NCBI GenBank assembly: GCA_023382795.1
Contig: JAHDWT010000009.1
Coordinates: forward strand, 1 to 36,702
DNA from: Candidatus Babelota bacterium
Lineage (GTDB): Bacteria > Babelota > Babeliae > Babelales > Vermiphilaceae
Length of the DNA stretch: 36,702 bases
Direction: 5' to 3'
Positions 1-8,038 of this stretch are shown piece after piece. How positions within the stretch are numbered: the first letter of the stretch is position 1; every line of letters starts with the position of its first letter. The notes beneath the pieces are model-generated. The model was not told the DNA's origin, did no database searches, and worked only from the letters and a program-made list of their open reading frames with translations. Both the position numbers and the translations under genes were made by a program.

Positions 1-243
1 AAGATCACTCATATCCTGCCATGATGCCTGTGGACCGAGATAAGGCACTTGTACCGCCTCGTCTGGATCTGCATCCTCGAGCATATCTTTAAGAGCGATC
101 CAATACGATGCATCTCCTCTTGAGACAGTTAATGTTTGACTATTCGGAAGGGTCAACGTGACCGTATTCTGAGGTATTATTGACATGGATATCCCAAATA
201 CGCCCATGAACCAAAATATCGAATAAAAAAGCATTTTTTTCAT
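1..243 (-). CDS. Exported Skp1/BTB-fold-like protein, 3' part beyond the window edge
   Basis: Partial: only the first 81 codons are inside the window, and the frame is open to base 1. The ATG at 243 is preceded by GAGG. Residues 1-21 form a signal peptide (MKKMLFYSIFWFMGVFG...). The next stretch has the spacing of the N-terminal half of eukaryotic Skp1: a V-x-L-x-L strand, then TLTV, then an ALKDMLED helix, an acidic loop and V-x-V-P. Skp1 has the same order, including an IKTMLED helix and a VPLP strand. Skp1 is the adaptor of SCF ubiquitin ligases, so an exported copy in a host-associated bacterium could mimic it. That function is inference from about 50 residues; the match could be chance. 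It lies about 150 nt downstream of the pilC/gspF-like gene on the same strand. Confidence 0.55.
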   Translation of the reverse strand, partial: MKKMLFYSIFWFMGVFGISMSIIPQNTVTLTLPNSQTLTVSRGDASYWIALKDMLEDADPDEAVQVPYLGPQASWQDMSDL

Positions 244-394
244 AACAACCTCATGCATATGCAACAATAATTTTCAACTTGAATTTATATTATCACATGC
301 ATTGTCTAGAAATCAATAAAGGAAAGCAATATTCGATGTCCTGCGAACCATCTTCACAAGACTTGCTCTCAATAGTTATGTAACATTGTATACT

Positions 395-1588
395 TTAGAG
401 ATGATGGGCCACGGTAAAAAGTGGCACATAAATTGCAAGAATCATACCAGTAATCAATGCGCCCAATAGGATCACCAAAATTGGTTGCACAAGAAGTGTG
501 ATTTTCTGCAGGATACGATTTACGTTTTCTTCATATAACCGAGCAATTGCTCGCGATGTTTCACTAAGTTCTCCGGATTCTTCTGCAATGCTTACCAAAG
601 CCAAAACATCCTCTTGCGCAAAATACCCACCATGACTCACCAATGCATCATGAAAGGTGTATCCGGCTTCTACTGCTTGAATCACCATAGCCATATTCAA
701 TTGAAGCTTCGGATTCTCTAATAAACATAAAGCCACACGTAAGGCAATAATAAGTGGCATGCCACTCGAGGTCAGTAAACCAACCGCATGAAAAGTGTGC
801 ATGATAGCACTATCGCGCACCAATAGTCCCACAAATGGCATATGCAATAGAACGTAAGCGCCATAATGCGTAAAAAAGAACTTTTTCGTAATTTTTTGCG
901 CAAGTAAAGTCATGATTACTATGCCAACTATAATCAATATGTGGTAATCTTTAAGTGATGAGCTCGCTGCTATCAAGAATCGCGTAGGTGCAGAAATCTG
1001 CTGACCAAGCTGTACAAAAATATCCTGAAAATATGGCACTACAAAAAGAAGTAGACATCCTGCGACTAGTAAGAAAAAACATAACGTAATCGCAGGCAAT
1101 AAGAGCACACCGGTCATGCGACGACGAAAATATTGCATTGATTCAAGATAGTTGCTCAAGGCATCCAGCCCCACACCAATATTGCCTGTTTGTTCTGCAA
1201 CACGCACCATATTGATCATGATAGGGCTAAATAGCCAACTATAATGTTCCAGAGATTGTGAGAGAGAAAAACCTTCGTCTACATCAGCAGAAATCGCATA
1301 CACTATTTCTTGCAGATGACCGCGCGAAAGTCGTTTTGCCAATGTACGTAATGCATGTGGCAGCTGAAGCCCAGATTGAACCAAAGACGCAAGTTGTCTA
1401 AACATCGTAATAATAGATGCCAACGAATACGCTCTACGATACCGCCAAGCATTGGTCTGTTTGCCAGAAATCAGGGAGATATCACGGCCAAATAACATAA
1501 GCCCAAGTTCGTTATATGAGCGCGCAAATGATACCCCAGAAAGTATCTGTGCACTCATATTAACACCACACCATTTGTAGTAGGGCAT
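395..1588 (-). CDS. Type II secretion / type IV pilus inner-membrane platform protein (PilC/GspF family)
   Basis: A polytopic inner-membrane protein of 397 residues, the usual family length. GspF/PilC proteins form the membrane platform on which the assembly ATPase acts during pseudopilus or pilus building. Two T2SF domains are visible. The first runs from about residue 58 (FRQLASLVQSGLQL) to 185 and ends in a hydrophobic segment at about 160-188. The second runs from about 265 (HAVGLLTSSGMPL) to 390 and contains the characteristic SIAEESGEL motif and a C-terminal membrane segment at about 363-391. The start at 1588 has a GAGG five bases upstream; an internal ATG at 1558 has no good ribosome site. 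It follows the DUF167 gene by 18 nt, so the two are probably cotranscribed. No other secretion-system gene is in the window, so pilus and type II secretion roles cannot be separated. Confidence 0.92.
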   Translation of the reverse strand: MPYYKWCGVNMSAQILSGVSFARSYNELGLMLFGRDISLISGKQTNAWRYRRAYSLASIITMFRQLASLVQSGLQLPHALRTLAKRLSRGHLQEIVYAISADVDEGFSLSQSLEHYSWLFSPIMINMVRVAEQTGNIGVGLDALSNYLESMQYFRRRMTGVLLLPAITLCFFLLVAGCLLLFVVPYFQDIFVQLGQQISAPTRFLIAASSSLKDYHILIIVGIVIMTLLAQKITKKFFFTHYGAYVLLHMPFVGLLVRDSAIMHTFHAVGLLTSSGMPLIIALRVALCLLENPKLQLNMAMVIQAVEAGYTFHDALVSHGGYFAQEDVLALVSIAEESGELSETSRAIARLYEENVNRILQKITLLVQPILVILLGALITGMILAIYVPLFTVAHHL

Positions 1589-1606
1589 GCATACCTCATG
1601 TACACA

Positions 1607-1894
1607 TTAAAAAATATTCTGCTGCCTCTCAATGCCTAAGAGTGCTATTAAGTGCTCCATTGAAGCAACACCTTCAATTTTTACACGCTTATTTCTACTC
1701 GTATGTCCAGAAATCAGCTCTACGGCATTCTGCGTTACCCCAAGTTTCTGAGCAAGAATTTTGATAAGTTCTTTATTAGCAAGTCCTCGTTCTGGCGGGC
1801 TTTTAAGATAACATTTTAATTTACCTGACTTATCAAGCACCCATTCGTTTTTTCCAGATTGCGGCACAACTTTAATTTCAGCAATCAATGACAT
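1607..1894 (-). CDS. DUF167 / YggU family protein
   Basis: A 95-residue cytosolic protein of the DUF167 (YggU) family, whose molecular function is not established. Recognisable features are the N-terminal V-x-P-x-x-x-K-x-E strand pattern, the central LK-x-Y-L-x-x-P-P-E-x-G-x-A-N segment, and the helix-plus-strand end with ISGHTSRNKRVKI. These are the family hallmarks and the length is typical. It is the first gene of a two-gene minus-strand unit with the pilC/gspF-like gene 18 nt downstream. In many bacteria DUF167 genes sit beside envelope or division genes, so this neighbourhood does not define a role. Confidence 0.9.
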   Translation of the reverse strand: MSLIAEIKVVPQSGKNEWVLDKSGKLKCYLKSPPERGLANKELIKILAQKLGVTQNAVELISGHTSRNKRVKIEGVASMEHLIALLGIERQQNIF

Positions 1895-1979
1895 AATGCA
1901 CCATCCAATCGATACTAGTTAGCATTTTTAGTATAGCGAAATTTTTATTGAAGATGCGACAAAAATATCTCAGTTTCTC

Positions 1980-2007
1980 TTGCATAAAATAGCAAAATCC
2001 GTATCCT
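1980..2007 (+). promoter_or_regulatory. Probable promoter of the tRNA cluster
   Basis: TTGCAT (1980-1985), a 16-nt spacer and TATCCT (2002-2007) resemble a sigma-70 promoter, about 28 nt before the first tRNA. Read from sequence only; other hexamer pairs in this AT-rich stretch are possible. Confidence 0.35.
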
Positions 2008-2035
2008 GTAGGCATAGATCTTTTAATCTCTAATT

Positions 2036-2126
2036 GGAGAGATGGCTGAGTGGACTAAAGCGCTTGCCTGCTAAGCAAGAGTCTGGGAAACTGGACACGA
2101 GGGTTCGAATCCCTCTCTCTCCGCCA
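2036..2126 (+). tRNA. tRNA-Ser (anticodon GCT)
   Basis: Full cloverleaf with a long variable arm, typical of serine. The acceptor stem GGAGAGA (2036-2042) pairs with TCTCTCC (2116-2122). The anticodon stem CTTGC/GCAAG encloses GCT at 2070-2072. The T arm is GAGGG/CCCTC around TTCGAAT. The discriminator is G2123 and CCA is encoded (2124-2126). It reads AGC/AGU codons and is the first of three tRNAs in a row. Confidence 0.97.
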
Positions 2127-2163
2127 GCTATCAGTAATTCCCTGGTAGAGAAACAAATTTTAT

Positions 2164-2240
2164 GTGCCCGTAGCTCAATTGGATAGAGCATCAGACTACG
2201 GATCTGAAGGTTAAAGGTTCAACTCCTTTCGGGCACACCA
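2164..2240 (+). tRNA. tRNA-Arg (anticodon ACG)
   Basis: Cloverleaf with acceptor GTGCCCG (2164-2170) pairing with CGGGCAC (2230-2236), discriminator A2237 and encoded CCA. The anticodon stem TCAGA/TCTGA encloses CTACGGA, with ACG at 2198-2200. The A34 is expected to be edited to inosine by TadA so that CGN codons can be read. Confidence 0.97.
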
Positions 2241-2266
2241 TTCTTGCAGTCGAATAACATCTTTGC

Positions 2267-2358
2267 GGAGGGATGGCAGAGCGGTCGAATGCGGCGGTCT
2301 TGAAAACCGTTATTCCGTGAGAGCGGAATCGTGGGTTCGAATCCCACTCCCTCCTCCA
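2267..2358 (+). tRNA. tRNA-Ser (anticodon TGA)
   Basis: Long-variable-arm serine tRNA. The acceptor GGAGGGA (2267-2273) pairs perfectly with TCCCTCC (2348-2354). The anticodon TGA is at 2301-2303 within loop CTTGAAA, and the T arm is GTGGG/CCCAC. CCA is encoded at 2356-2358. The base between the acceptor stem and CCA (the discriminator, 2355) is T. The neighbouring tRNA-Ser has G there, which is the usual base in serine tRNAs. Confidence 0.96.
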
Positions 2359-2486
2359 GGTCTCATGATACCAATATCCACATATACAAAACTCATCTTC
2401 TCTTAATCAAATTCAAAAATACTGAAAACCCACCTTGTATCGTTGCATGAAAAGCTCGTTTTGTTGCCAATCTATTTATTGACAAA

Positions 2487-2513
2487 TTGACATTAAAACA
2501 AGTAGGGTATAAT
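2487..2513 (+). promoter_or_regulatory. Probable sigma-70 promoter of the LRR protein gene
   Basis: A consensus TTGACA (2487-2492), a 15-nt spacer and a consensus TATAAT (2508-2513) lie about 105 nt before the chosen start. A second TTGACA is at 2479-2484. The short spacer is the only flaw. Confidence 0.6.
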
Positions 2514-2617
2514 CAAGGATCGGCATGGGGGTTGCTTATGAAAAAAGAGTTCAATCCAAACTAATGCATATGGAGTAGTTATTTGATTTGTTGAAACCAA
2601 AAAAGGAGCTTATCATA

Positions 2618-4957
2618 ATGAAGCAACTGTTAAAAAAAGTACTTACCCTCACCGTATTTTTTATTTCTTTTGCTTTTTGCGAGCAAATACCACTTTCTAT
2701 AACCATAAACGCACAAGATGATGTTCCCGAAGCATCGAAAAAAATTAACGGAGTTCAACCAAATGATCTAACCATCTCGCTAAATCAGCAAACAATACCT
2801 GATGCTCAAATGAAAAGTGAGATCATCAAATCCCTTCTTCAAAGCCTTTCTCAGAAAGCACAACAAACTATTACGCATCTTCATCTGAACAATAATCAGC
2901 TGGAAACCCTACCACTAGAAACCATCGCCAACTTAAAGAACCTCTTTTTCCTAGGCCTTGGTGGCAACAATTTTAATGCCGCCACACTATCAGTAGATCA
3001 ACTTAAGAACTTAGCTACAATCATCAATCTGAAACCTGTTAATCCAAATTGGAAAATTTCAGAAAAACCTGAATTAATGCTTTCTGTCAAACCAACCTTG
3101 AAGGGCGTCAGCAATCTGGATCTTGATGCTTCATTTAAACTGACTGAAGAAAATAGTGAATGGATCCAAAATCTTATAGATAGCATCAACCATACAAAAC
3201 CACAAATATTATTCATAACCATAGATGCTCAACGTGAACGGATGGGTTCTGAATTCCAAAGTCCCCTACTCAAATATATTTTTAGCAACCTGACAAATGA
3301 CACCAAGGAAAATATCAGACATTTGCATATCAAAAACAGTTATCTTCAAGATCTACCTGATCTGAGCGGATTGACCAATCTACTATCGCTTATCGCTCCC
3401 AATAACGATCTCATGTACACACCAGATTTAACCCAAAATAAAAAACTCTGGATGGTTGATCTCAGCGAAAACGATCTTGAAAGTGAACCAAAAATATCAA
3501 AAGGTGTAACTGTCATTGATTTGAGCAACAACGATACCGATGCAATCGAAAAATTTGACCAGCAATTGACGATATTAATTTCGCCTCATATTGAAAATTA
3601 TTTTTCTTCTCTTATCATCAACCAGGACTGGCAGAAATTACAAGCAGCTTACATCAAACTAGTCACTCTCTTAAATCAGAACAAACCGTCTCGCGTACGA
3701 ATTTGGTTCACTCATCCGACCTCATCTCCACAAAATAATCGCTCCCAAATGGTGCAATACTTGCTCAACACAATCACCAATGAGGCAAAAAGTACCATAG
3801 AGTCACTTGAACTTTACGGCAATGGGCTTAGATTGCCCCCAGTTCTTACTGGGTTTTCAAATCTTACCAACTTAGATCTTCATAACAATCAGCTCATTTC
3901 ACCACCTCGCCTGGAAGCAATTCCCAAATTGATCACACTTTATCTCAACAATAATCAAATTACTGTTGCGCCCTTTCGGCTTAACACTCTGCTAGCACTT
4001 AAGATTTTGGATCTTAGTAATAATCCTCTCCAAACATTAGTGTACGTACCCGCACATCTTGTAGACCTTGAAGTCATAGGTGTCAATGCCCAGAACATAC
4101 ATCACGAACCAATCATTCACACTATCGAACAACTGCAAAATATCCTGATCAATAGCCCCGTTATTGCTAGAGCTTACCCAGATGCCAGAATCAGAGAACA
4201 CTTCATCAATGCATTCATAGGTGGCGATACCGGATCTATAATTGCAGCAGGAAATCCACTAGGGCAATGGACCATAGAAGATAAAATTACTCAAGCTATT
4301 AGACAAGAACACCAAGAACAACAAAGAAAGACTGCACCTATAGGGGTAATCCAAAGAGAATTTTATGATACCCTAACCTCTGATAGTCGCGAACCAAAAT
4401 TCTTCACTGCTCATTCATTGGATGAGCTTAAGAAAAAGCTACAGAACGAATTAGAAAAAATGGAGCAAGCATTAAAAGATACCGAAACTCCAGAAGCATC
4501 AATAGCCACTGCCCTTCAAGAATATGGCCTTAATCCAGCGACGTTCAACCTCAACAAAATGAGTGAAAAAACACCGATTCTACTTCTTGCTGCAACCCCA
4601 CGCACTCTAGCAGAATCATGGCATTATTGGAGCACCCGAGGATTTTCTCTGGATCAATTTCTTGAATTACTACAATCGGGCGACCAAATTACCAGCCAAG
4701 ACTTTACCGTTCCTCAATCCATTGCCGTGGATTTTCTCCGCGATATAGGACTCACCGAACAAGATTCGAATGAACTACTAAGCCCCTACGCCAAGCAAGA
4801 TTTTGTTGAGTTCAATGAACCCTTACTAACCAAACTCAAGGAATTAGTAGCGGGTAAAACAACACCGAAAATCATAGAGGCAACGCCATCATCAAAAGAA
4901 CCCGAGCAACAAGAACCTGATGTTGAACGACCAACCAAACGGAGACGTATGGAGTAG
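2618..4957 (+). CDS. Exported leucine-rich repeat protein with basic C-terminal tail
   Basis: A 779-residue protein. The ATG at 2618 has AAAGGAG 9 nt upstream; the frame opens at a TTG (2588) without a comparable site. Residues 1-21 are a signal peptide (MKQLLKKVLTLTVFFISFAF). Leucine-rich repeats of the LxxLxLxxNxL type occur in three blocks: about 80-130, 215-310 and 390-480. Examples are HLHLNNNQLETLP, MVDLSENDLE and NLDLHNNQLISPP. The region after about 500 has no recognised domain. The last residues are PTKRRRME, a short basic cluster resembling a monopartite nuclear localisation signal, preceded by an acidic/proline linker. Exported bacterial LRR proteins commonly bind host proteins, so a host-directed effector is plausible but not shown. 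It has its own promoter and no same-operon neighbour. Confidence 0.85.
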   Translation: MKQLLKKVLTLTVFFISFAFCEQIPLSITINAQDDVPEASKKINGVQPNDLTISLNQQTIPDAQMKSEIIKSLLQSLSQKAQQTITHLHLNNNQLETLPLETIANLKNLFFLGLGGNNFNAATLSVDQLKNLATIINLKPVNPNWKISEKPELMLSVKPTLKGVSNLDLDASFKLTEENSEWIQNLIDSINHTKPQILFITIDAQRERMGSEFQSPLLKYIFSNLTNDTKENIRHLHIKNSYLQDLPDLSGLTNLLSLIAPNNDLMYTPDLTQNKKLWMVDLSENDLESEPKISKGVTVIDLSNNDTDAIEKFDQQLTILISPHIENYFSSLIINQDWQKLQAAYIKLVTLLNQNKPSRVRIWFTHPTSSPQNNRSQMVQYLLNTITNEAKSTIESLELYGNGLRLPPVLTGFSNLTNLDLHNNQLISPPRLEAIPKLITLYLNNNQITVAPFRLNTLLALKILDLSNNPLQTLVYVPAHLVDLEVIGVNAQNIHHEPIIHTIEQLQNILINSPVIARAYPDARIREHFINAFIGGDTGSIIAAGNPLGQWTIEDKITQAIRQEHQEQQRKTAPIGVIQREFYDTLTSDSREPKFFTAHSLDELKKKLQNELEKMEQALKDTETPEASIATALQEYGLNPATFNLNKMSEKTPILLLAATPRTLAESWHYWSTRGFSLDQFLELLQSGDQITSQDFTVPQSIAVDFLRDIGLTEQDSNELLSPYAKQDFVEFNEPLLTKLKELVAGKTTPKIIEATPSSKEPEQQEPDVERPTKRRRME

Positions 4958-5513
4958 ATACAGCCAAGCAAGTAGTATACACCACCTATAATTTGACCCC
5001 AGCGGGCACTTGCAAATAGAAATTTTCCGTTGTAGGATATGCATTAGTATGTATTCACCCTTTATTACTTATAAGGATATTGCCATGATTAAGCACATCC
5101 TGCATGGTGTGATGGGCAGTGGTGAAAATTCGCAACCCGCGCACACCACCCACGCTCAACAATCTCATAGTATCTTAGCTACCAATTCAGTCATCACGGT
5201 TGCCTCCCCAAGATTCTCTCTTTCTCTTCCTTGGCGCTACGCCTATTCAAGACGCACGCTCCGTGCTTATTCTTACTAATTCCCCTATTTAATTAATTTT
5301 TTTGTTTTTTGCTTTACGCCGCATATTCATGTGCAGTTTCCTGTTGATCTAAGCAGATAGCTTCATTTCGCAAGCGCAAGATGCACTTTGCATAAGGTTT
5401 GCCAAGCTATCATTATGAATTAAATAACAGGGATTGTTCACGCATGATCGTGTCAATCACTCTTCCTGCCATGGTACGCGCGTAAAGTGCACACCTTCAC
5501 AAAAGGAAGTACT
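4958..5513. other. Gene-poor stretch with small hairpins
   Basis: 556 nt between the LRR gene and the permease operon. The only coding candidate is the small frame at 5085-5279, listed separately. Two tight hairpins are visible: GGCG-CTA-CGCC (5233-5243) and GCACG-CTC-CGTGC (5254-5266), followed by a T-rich run near 5297-5310. No RNA family was recognised. Confidence 0.4.
5085..5279 (+). CDS. Doubtful small ORF, 64 residues
   Basis: The ATG at 5085 has AAGGA at a good distance (5073-5077). The predicted 64-residue peptide starts MIKHILHGVMGSG and ends in a basic-aromatic tail (WRYAYSRRTLRAYSY). It has no recognised domain, signal peptide or membrane segment. The two short hairpins at 5233-5266 fall inside its 3' end, so the conserved element may be the DNA or RNA structure instead. 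The ribosome site is the only positive evidence. Confidence 0.2.
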   Translation: MIKHILHGVMGSGENSQPAHTTHAQQSHSILATNSVITVASPRFSLSLPWRYAYSRRTLRAYSY

Positions 5514-6797
5514 ATGCTTACTCTATTATTATTGTTTATCGGCGTATTATTTGCAGACTCTTTTCACCTTAAGGCACATCCAACAGACTGTACTCCAAAG
5601 ACCCTTTTGTTTGAAACTGATGTCATACAAAATTCAGAACAACGAAAGGCTGTACATAACCGCCTGACACTTACCCTTAATGCCGCTTTTTCTGGTCTAC
5701 ATGCATTTTCAGAAGGAAAACTCCATCAACTAGACCCACAGGTATGCGACAACAAGTGCCAGCTTAGGGCAAGTATCTTATGTTCACTCGCCAAGTCAGG
5801 ATTTTCATCAAGAAACATCCTACAACTCGGAACACAACTTAAACTCATTCAAGATGCTGTTACGAAATTGCCAAATATCCAGTCTCCACAACGCAAGCTA
5901 TCGCTTACGCAGCTCATAGAAAGTGCACTTAAAAAACCTCTTGCAGAAATTATAACCGCTGAAGATGAGCATTTGATTAAGCTGTTTGCTGCAACTCATG
6001 GAATGGAACAATCAGTAAATACTTTATCCCATTTACAACCAAAACCCACAACAGAAGACAATGAAGCAACATCTAAACTATCCAACAAGCTTCAAGAAGC
6101 CATGAAAAATTTTCTGATTGATGCATCGGAAGAACACCTCAAGAAGCTCGCCAAACAAAGCATGTTGTACCAACCAGACACCGCAAAACTAGCCACATTC
6201 AAGACTATAATAGCTGAACAAGCCGTTGAGCCTCAAAAACCATCAACACAAGCACGTAACAAACCACAATCAACCTACACATTTCTTGATGGACTTACGT
6301 TAATGTTTAATAATGCTCTTCATAATAATGTACCAATAGTACTGCAACAATACTCCTGCGAAAACAATGATACTCCCGAAGTACAATGCACTCGTGCTCT
6401 ATTTGCGCCACACGAAAATCGTTTTAAGTATCTAGAGATGAATGAAATCGACCACCTTTTAGAAACTTGCTCACTAACGCCTAGCTCTGCGGCATTGGTT
6501 ATAGAAGACGATGAAGCCATATATGACATCAAAAATAAAAAATATCATTCTCTGCAACTATGTGATCATCTGGAGTATCACGAACATGAGATTTTTAAAA
6601 ATCCGTCTTTTGACCCTCTCTTGCTGATACTTCAAAATGCTCTTGGACACGAAGCAAACATATCACGTACAGCACAAAGAGAAATAAGTGCCATAACCCT
6701 AGGCATTCCCTTTTGCACGACACATATTTATGCAACCACCTTACGCCATGTCTTGAAAAAGAATAATGAACTGTACCATCAAGGAATCAAATCATGA
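5514..6797 (+). CDS. Exported protein of unknown function, coupled to the permease gene
   Basis: Not recognised. The chosen ATG at 5514 follows AAAGGAAG and begins a clear signal peptide (MLTLLLLFIGVLFADSF). A GTG at 5487 would put nine non-hydrophobic residues before it and lacks a better site. The mature part of about 410 residues is mostly helical in character. It has several cysteines near the N-terminus (HPTDC, VCDNKC, SILC) and later (YSCEN, VQCTRA, LETCSL), consistent with disulfides outside the cytoplasm. Its stop overlaps the permease start as ATGA, so translation is probably coupled. This suggests a periplasmic partner of the permease/DUF917/HyuA cassette, but no binding-protein fold can be identified. 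Confidence 0.75.
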   Translation: MLTLLLLFIGVLFADSFHLKAHPTDCTPKTLLFETDVIQNSEQRKAVHNRLTLTLNAAFSGLHAFSEGKLHQLDPQVCDNKCQLRASILCSLAKSGFSSRNILQLGTQLKLIQDAVTKLPNIQSPQRKLSLTQLIESALKKPLAEIITAEDEHLIKLFAATHGMEQSVNTLSHLQPKPTTEDNEATSKLSNKLQEAMKNFLIDASEEHLKKLAKQSMLYQPDTAKLATFKTIIAEQAVEPQKPSTQARNKPQSTYTFLDGLTLMFNNALHNNVPIVLQQYSCENNDTPEVQCTRALFAPHENRFKYLEMNEIDHLLETCSLTPSSAALVIEDDEAIYDIKNKKYHSLQLCDHLEYHEHEIFKNPSFDPLLLILQNALGHEANISRTAQREISAITLGIPFCTTHIYATTLRHVLKKNNELYHQGIKS

Positions 6798-8038
6798 ATA
6801 AAGAATCTTTGGAAAAACAATCCTGGCTCCAGCTCATCAGCATACAGATTGGGGGTGCCGTTTGCCTGCCGGTCCTCATGATTGGCCAAGAGCTTGGAAA
6901 AACGTATGGCTTTTCCCATGCTCTTCTGGCAATCATTATAGGCAATAGTGTTCTATGCGTTCTCGGCATCATCAATGCGATCATGGCTCACGCAACAAAG
7001 GCAACCACTATCCAAAATGCACTCCGCTACTTCGGCGGCATTGGTGCGCACCTACTTGGCATCATTATGACCACAAGTCTCGTCGGTTGGTTTGCACTGC
7101 AATTAATCGTCATTTCGTTGAGCGTTCAAAAAAGCGCATCTCTCATGTTTGGCATAACACCACAACTGATGACACTCAATATCATTATTGGCGTGATCAT
7201 ATCAATTGTAGCCGTTTTTGGTATAAAAACACTTGATGTATTATCACGTATCAGCATGCCTTTATTGATCGGCGTACTTGCTTATGCAACATATCAAGCG
7301 TACGGTAGCGGCATAACCCCATCAATCACAGGGAAAAGCTATTATCACGGTGTCTCCCTTGTTATGGCAGCCGCAATACTAGCCGTAGTTGATTTACCCA
7401 CCTACTATCGATTTGCAAGAACAAAACGGGCAGGCATTGGTAGCATCATTTTATTTTTCTTACTTGCTCTGCCGCTACTCGAATACGCTGGCGTATATAT
7501 TGGAACGCATACCAATGGCAACTCTTTAGTTGATGCACTTATAGGAACCGGTGGCATCATATGGCAAGGTGCTGTAGTAAGCTTCTTGGTTCTTGCAGGA
7601 TGGACAACAAATAACACAAATCTCTATTCTGCGACCGTTGTACTAGAGCAACTTTTGCCAAAAAGTTCTTTAGTCCTACGTACCCTAGTTTTAGGCTTTG
7701 CAGGTACTATCTTGTCATGCCTTGACATTCTAAGCTCCTATGAAGAGGTATTAAATGGCATGGGAATCTTGATCAGCAGCATGGGAGGCGTTATTGCAAT
7801 ACAGTATTTACTACAACACATCAACACACATTCATGCCAACACGTATCTACTATAAGCATTGCAAGCTGGGCAAGCGGTGTTATTGGTGGACTACTAAGC
7901 ATGAACAATATTCTTATGTTCACTGACGTCCCAATTCTCGATGCATTCATCATTGCACTTATAAGTGTTGTTATTTTTTCTTCACTCACCAAGGGAATTT
8001 TATGCAAAAAATTACCGAAAACATGCTCGAATCTTTAG
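6794..8038 (+). CDS. NCS1-type cytosine/hydantoin permease family transporter
   Basis: A 414-residue polytopic inner-membrane protein with about 12 hydrophobic segments, similar in length to CodB. The N-terminal segment (SWLQLISIQIGGAVCLPVL) and the following glycine-rich helix resemble cytosine permeases of the NCS1 family, which import nucleobases, hydantoins and related rings with Na+ or H+. Two downstream genes for hydantoin-type ring chemistry make a hydantoin or related amide ring a more likely substrate than cytosine; that is inference from context. Its start overlaps the previous gene by 4 nt. Its last 37 nt overlap the DUF917 gene. Confidence 0.85.
   Translation: MNKESLEKQSWLQLISIQIGGAVCLPVLMIGQELGKTYGFSHALLAIIIGNSVLCVLGIINAIMAHATKATTIQNALRYFGGIGAHLLGIIMTTSLVGWFALQLIVISLSVQKSASLMFGITPQLMTLNIIIGVIISIVAVFGIKTLDVLSRISMPLLIGVLAYATYQAYGSGITPSITGKSYYHGVSLVMAAAILAVVDLPTYYRFARTKRAGIGSIILFFLLALPLLEYAGVYIGTHTNGNSLVDALIGTGGIIWQGAVVSFLVLAGWTTNNTNLYSATVVLEQLLPKSSLVLRTLVLGFAGTILSCLDILSSYEEVLNGMGILISSMGGVIAIQYLLQHINTHSCQHVSTISIASWASGVIGGLLSMNNILMFTDVPILDAFIIALISVVIFSSLTKGILCKKLPKTCSNL

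Noticed and set aside
2588-2617. TTG start ten codons upstream of the LRR protein's signal peptide
   Set aside because: The ATG at 2618 directly starts a canonical signal peptide and has AAAGGAG at a suitable distance.
5434-5667. 77-residue frame overlapping the start of the exported unknown gene
   Set aside because: The longer frame has a signal peptide, a ribosome site and a coupled downstream gene; this one has none of these.
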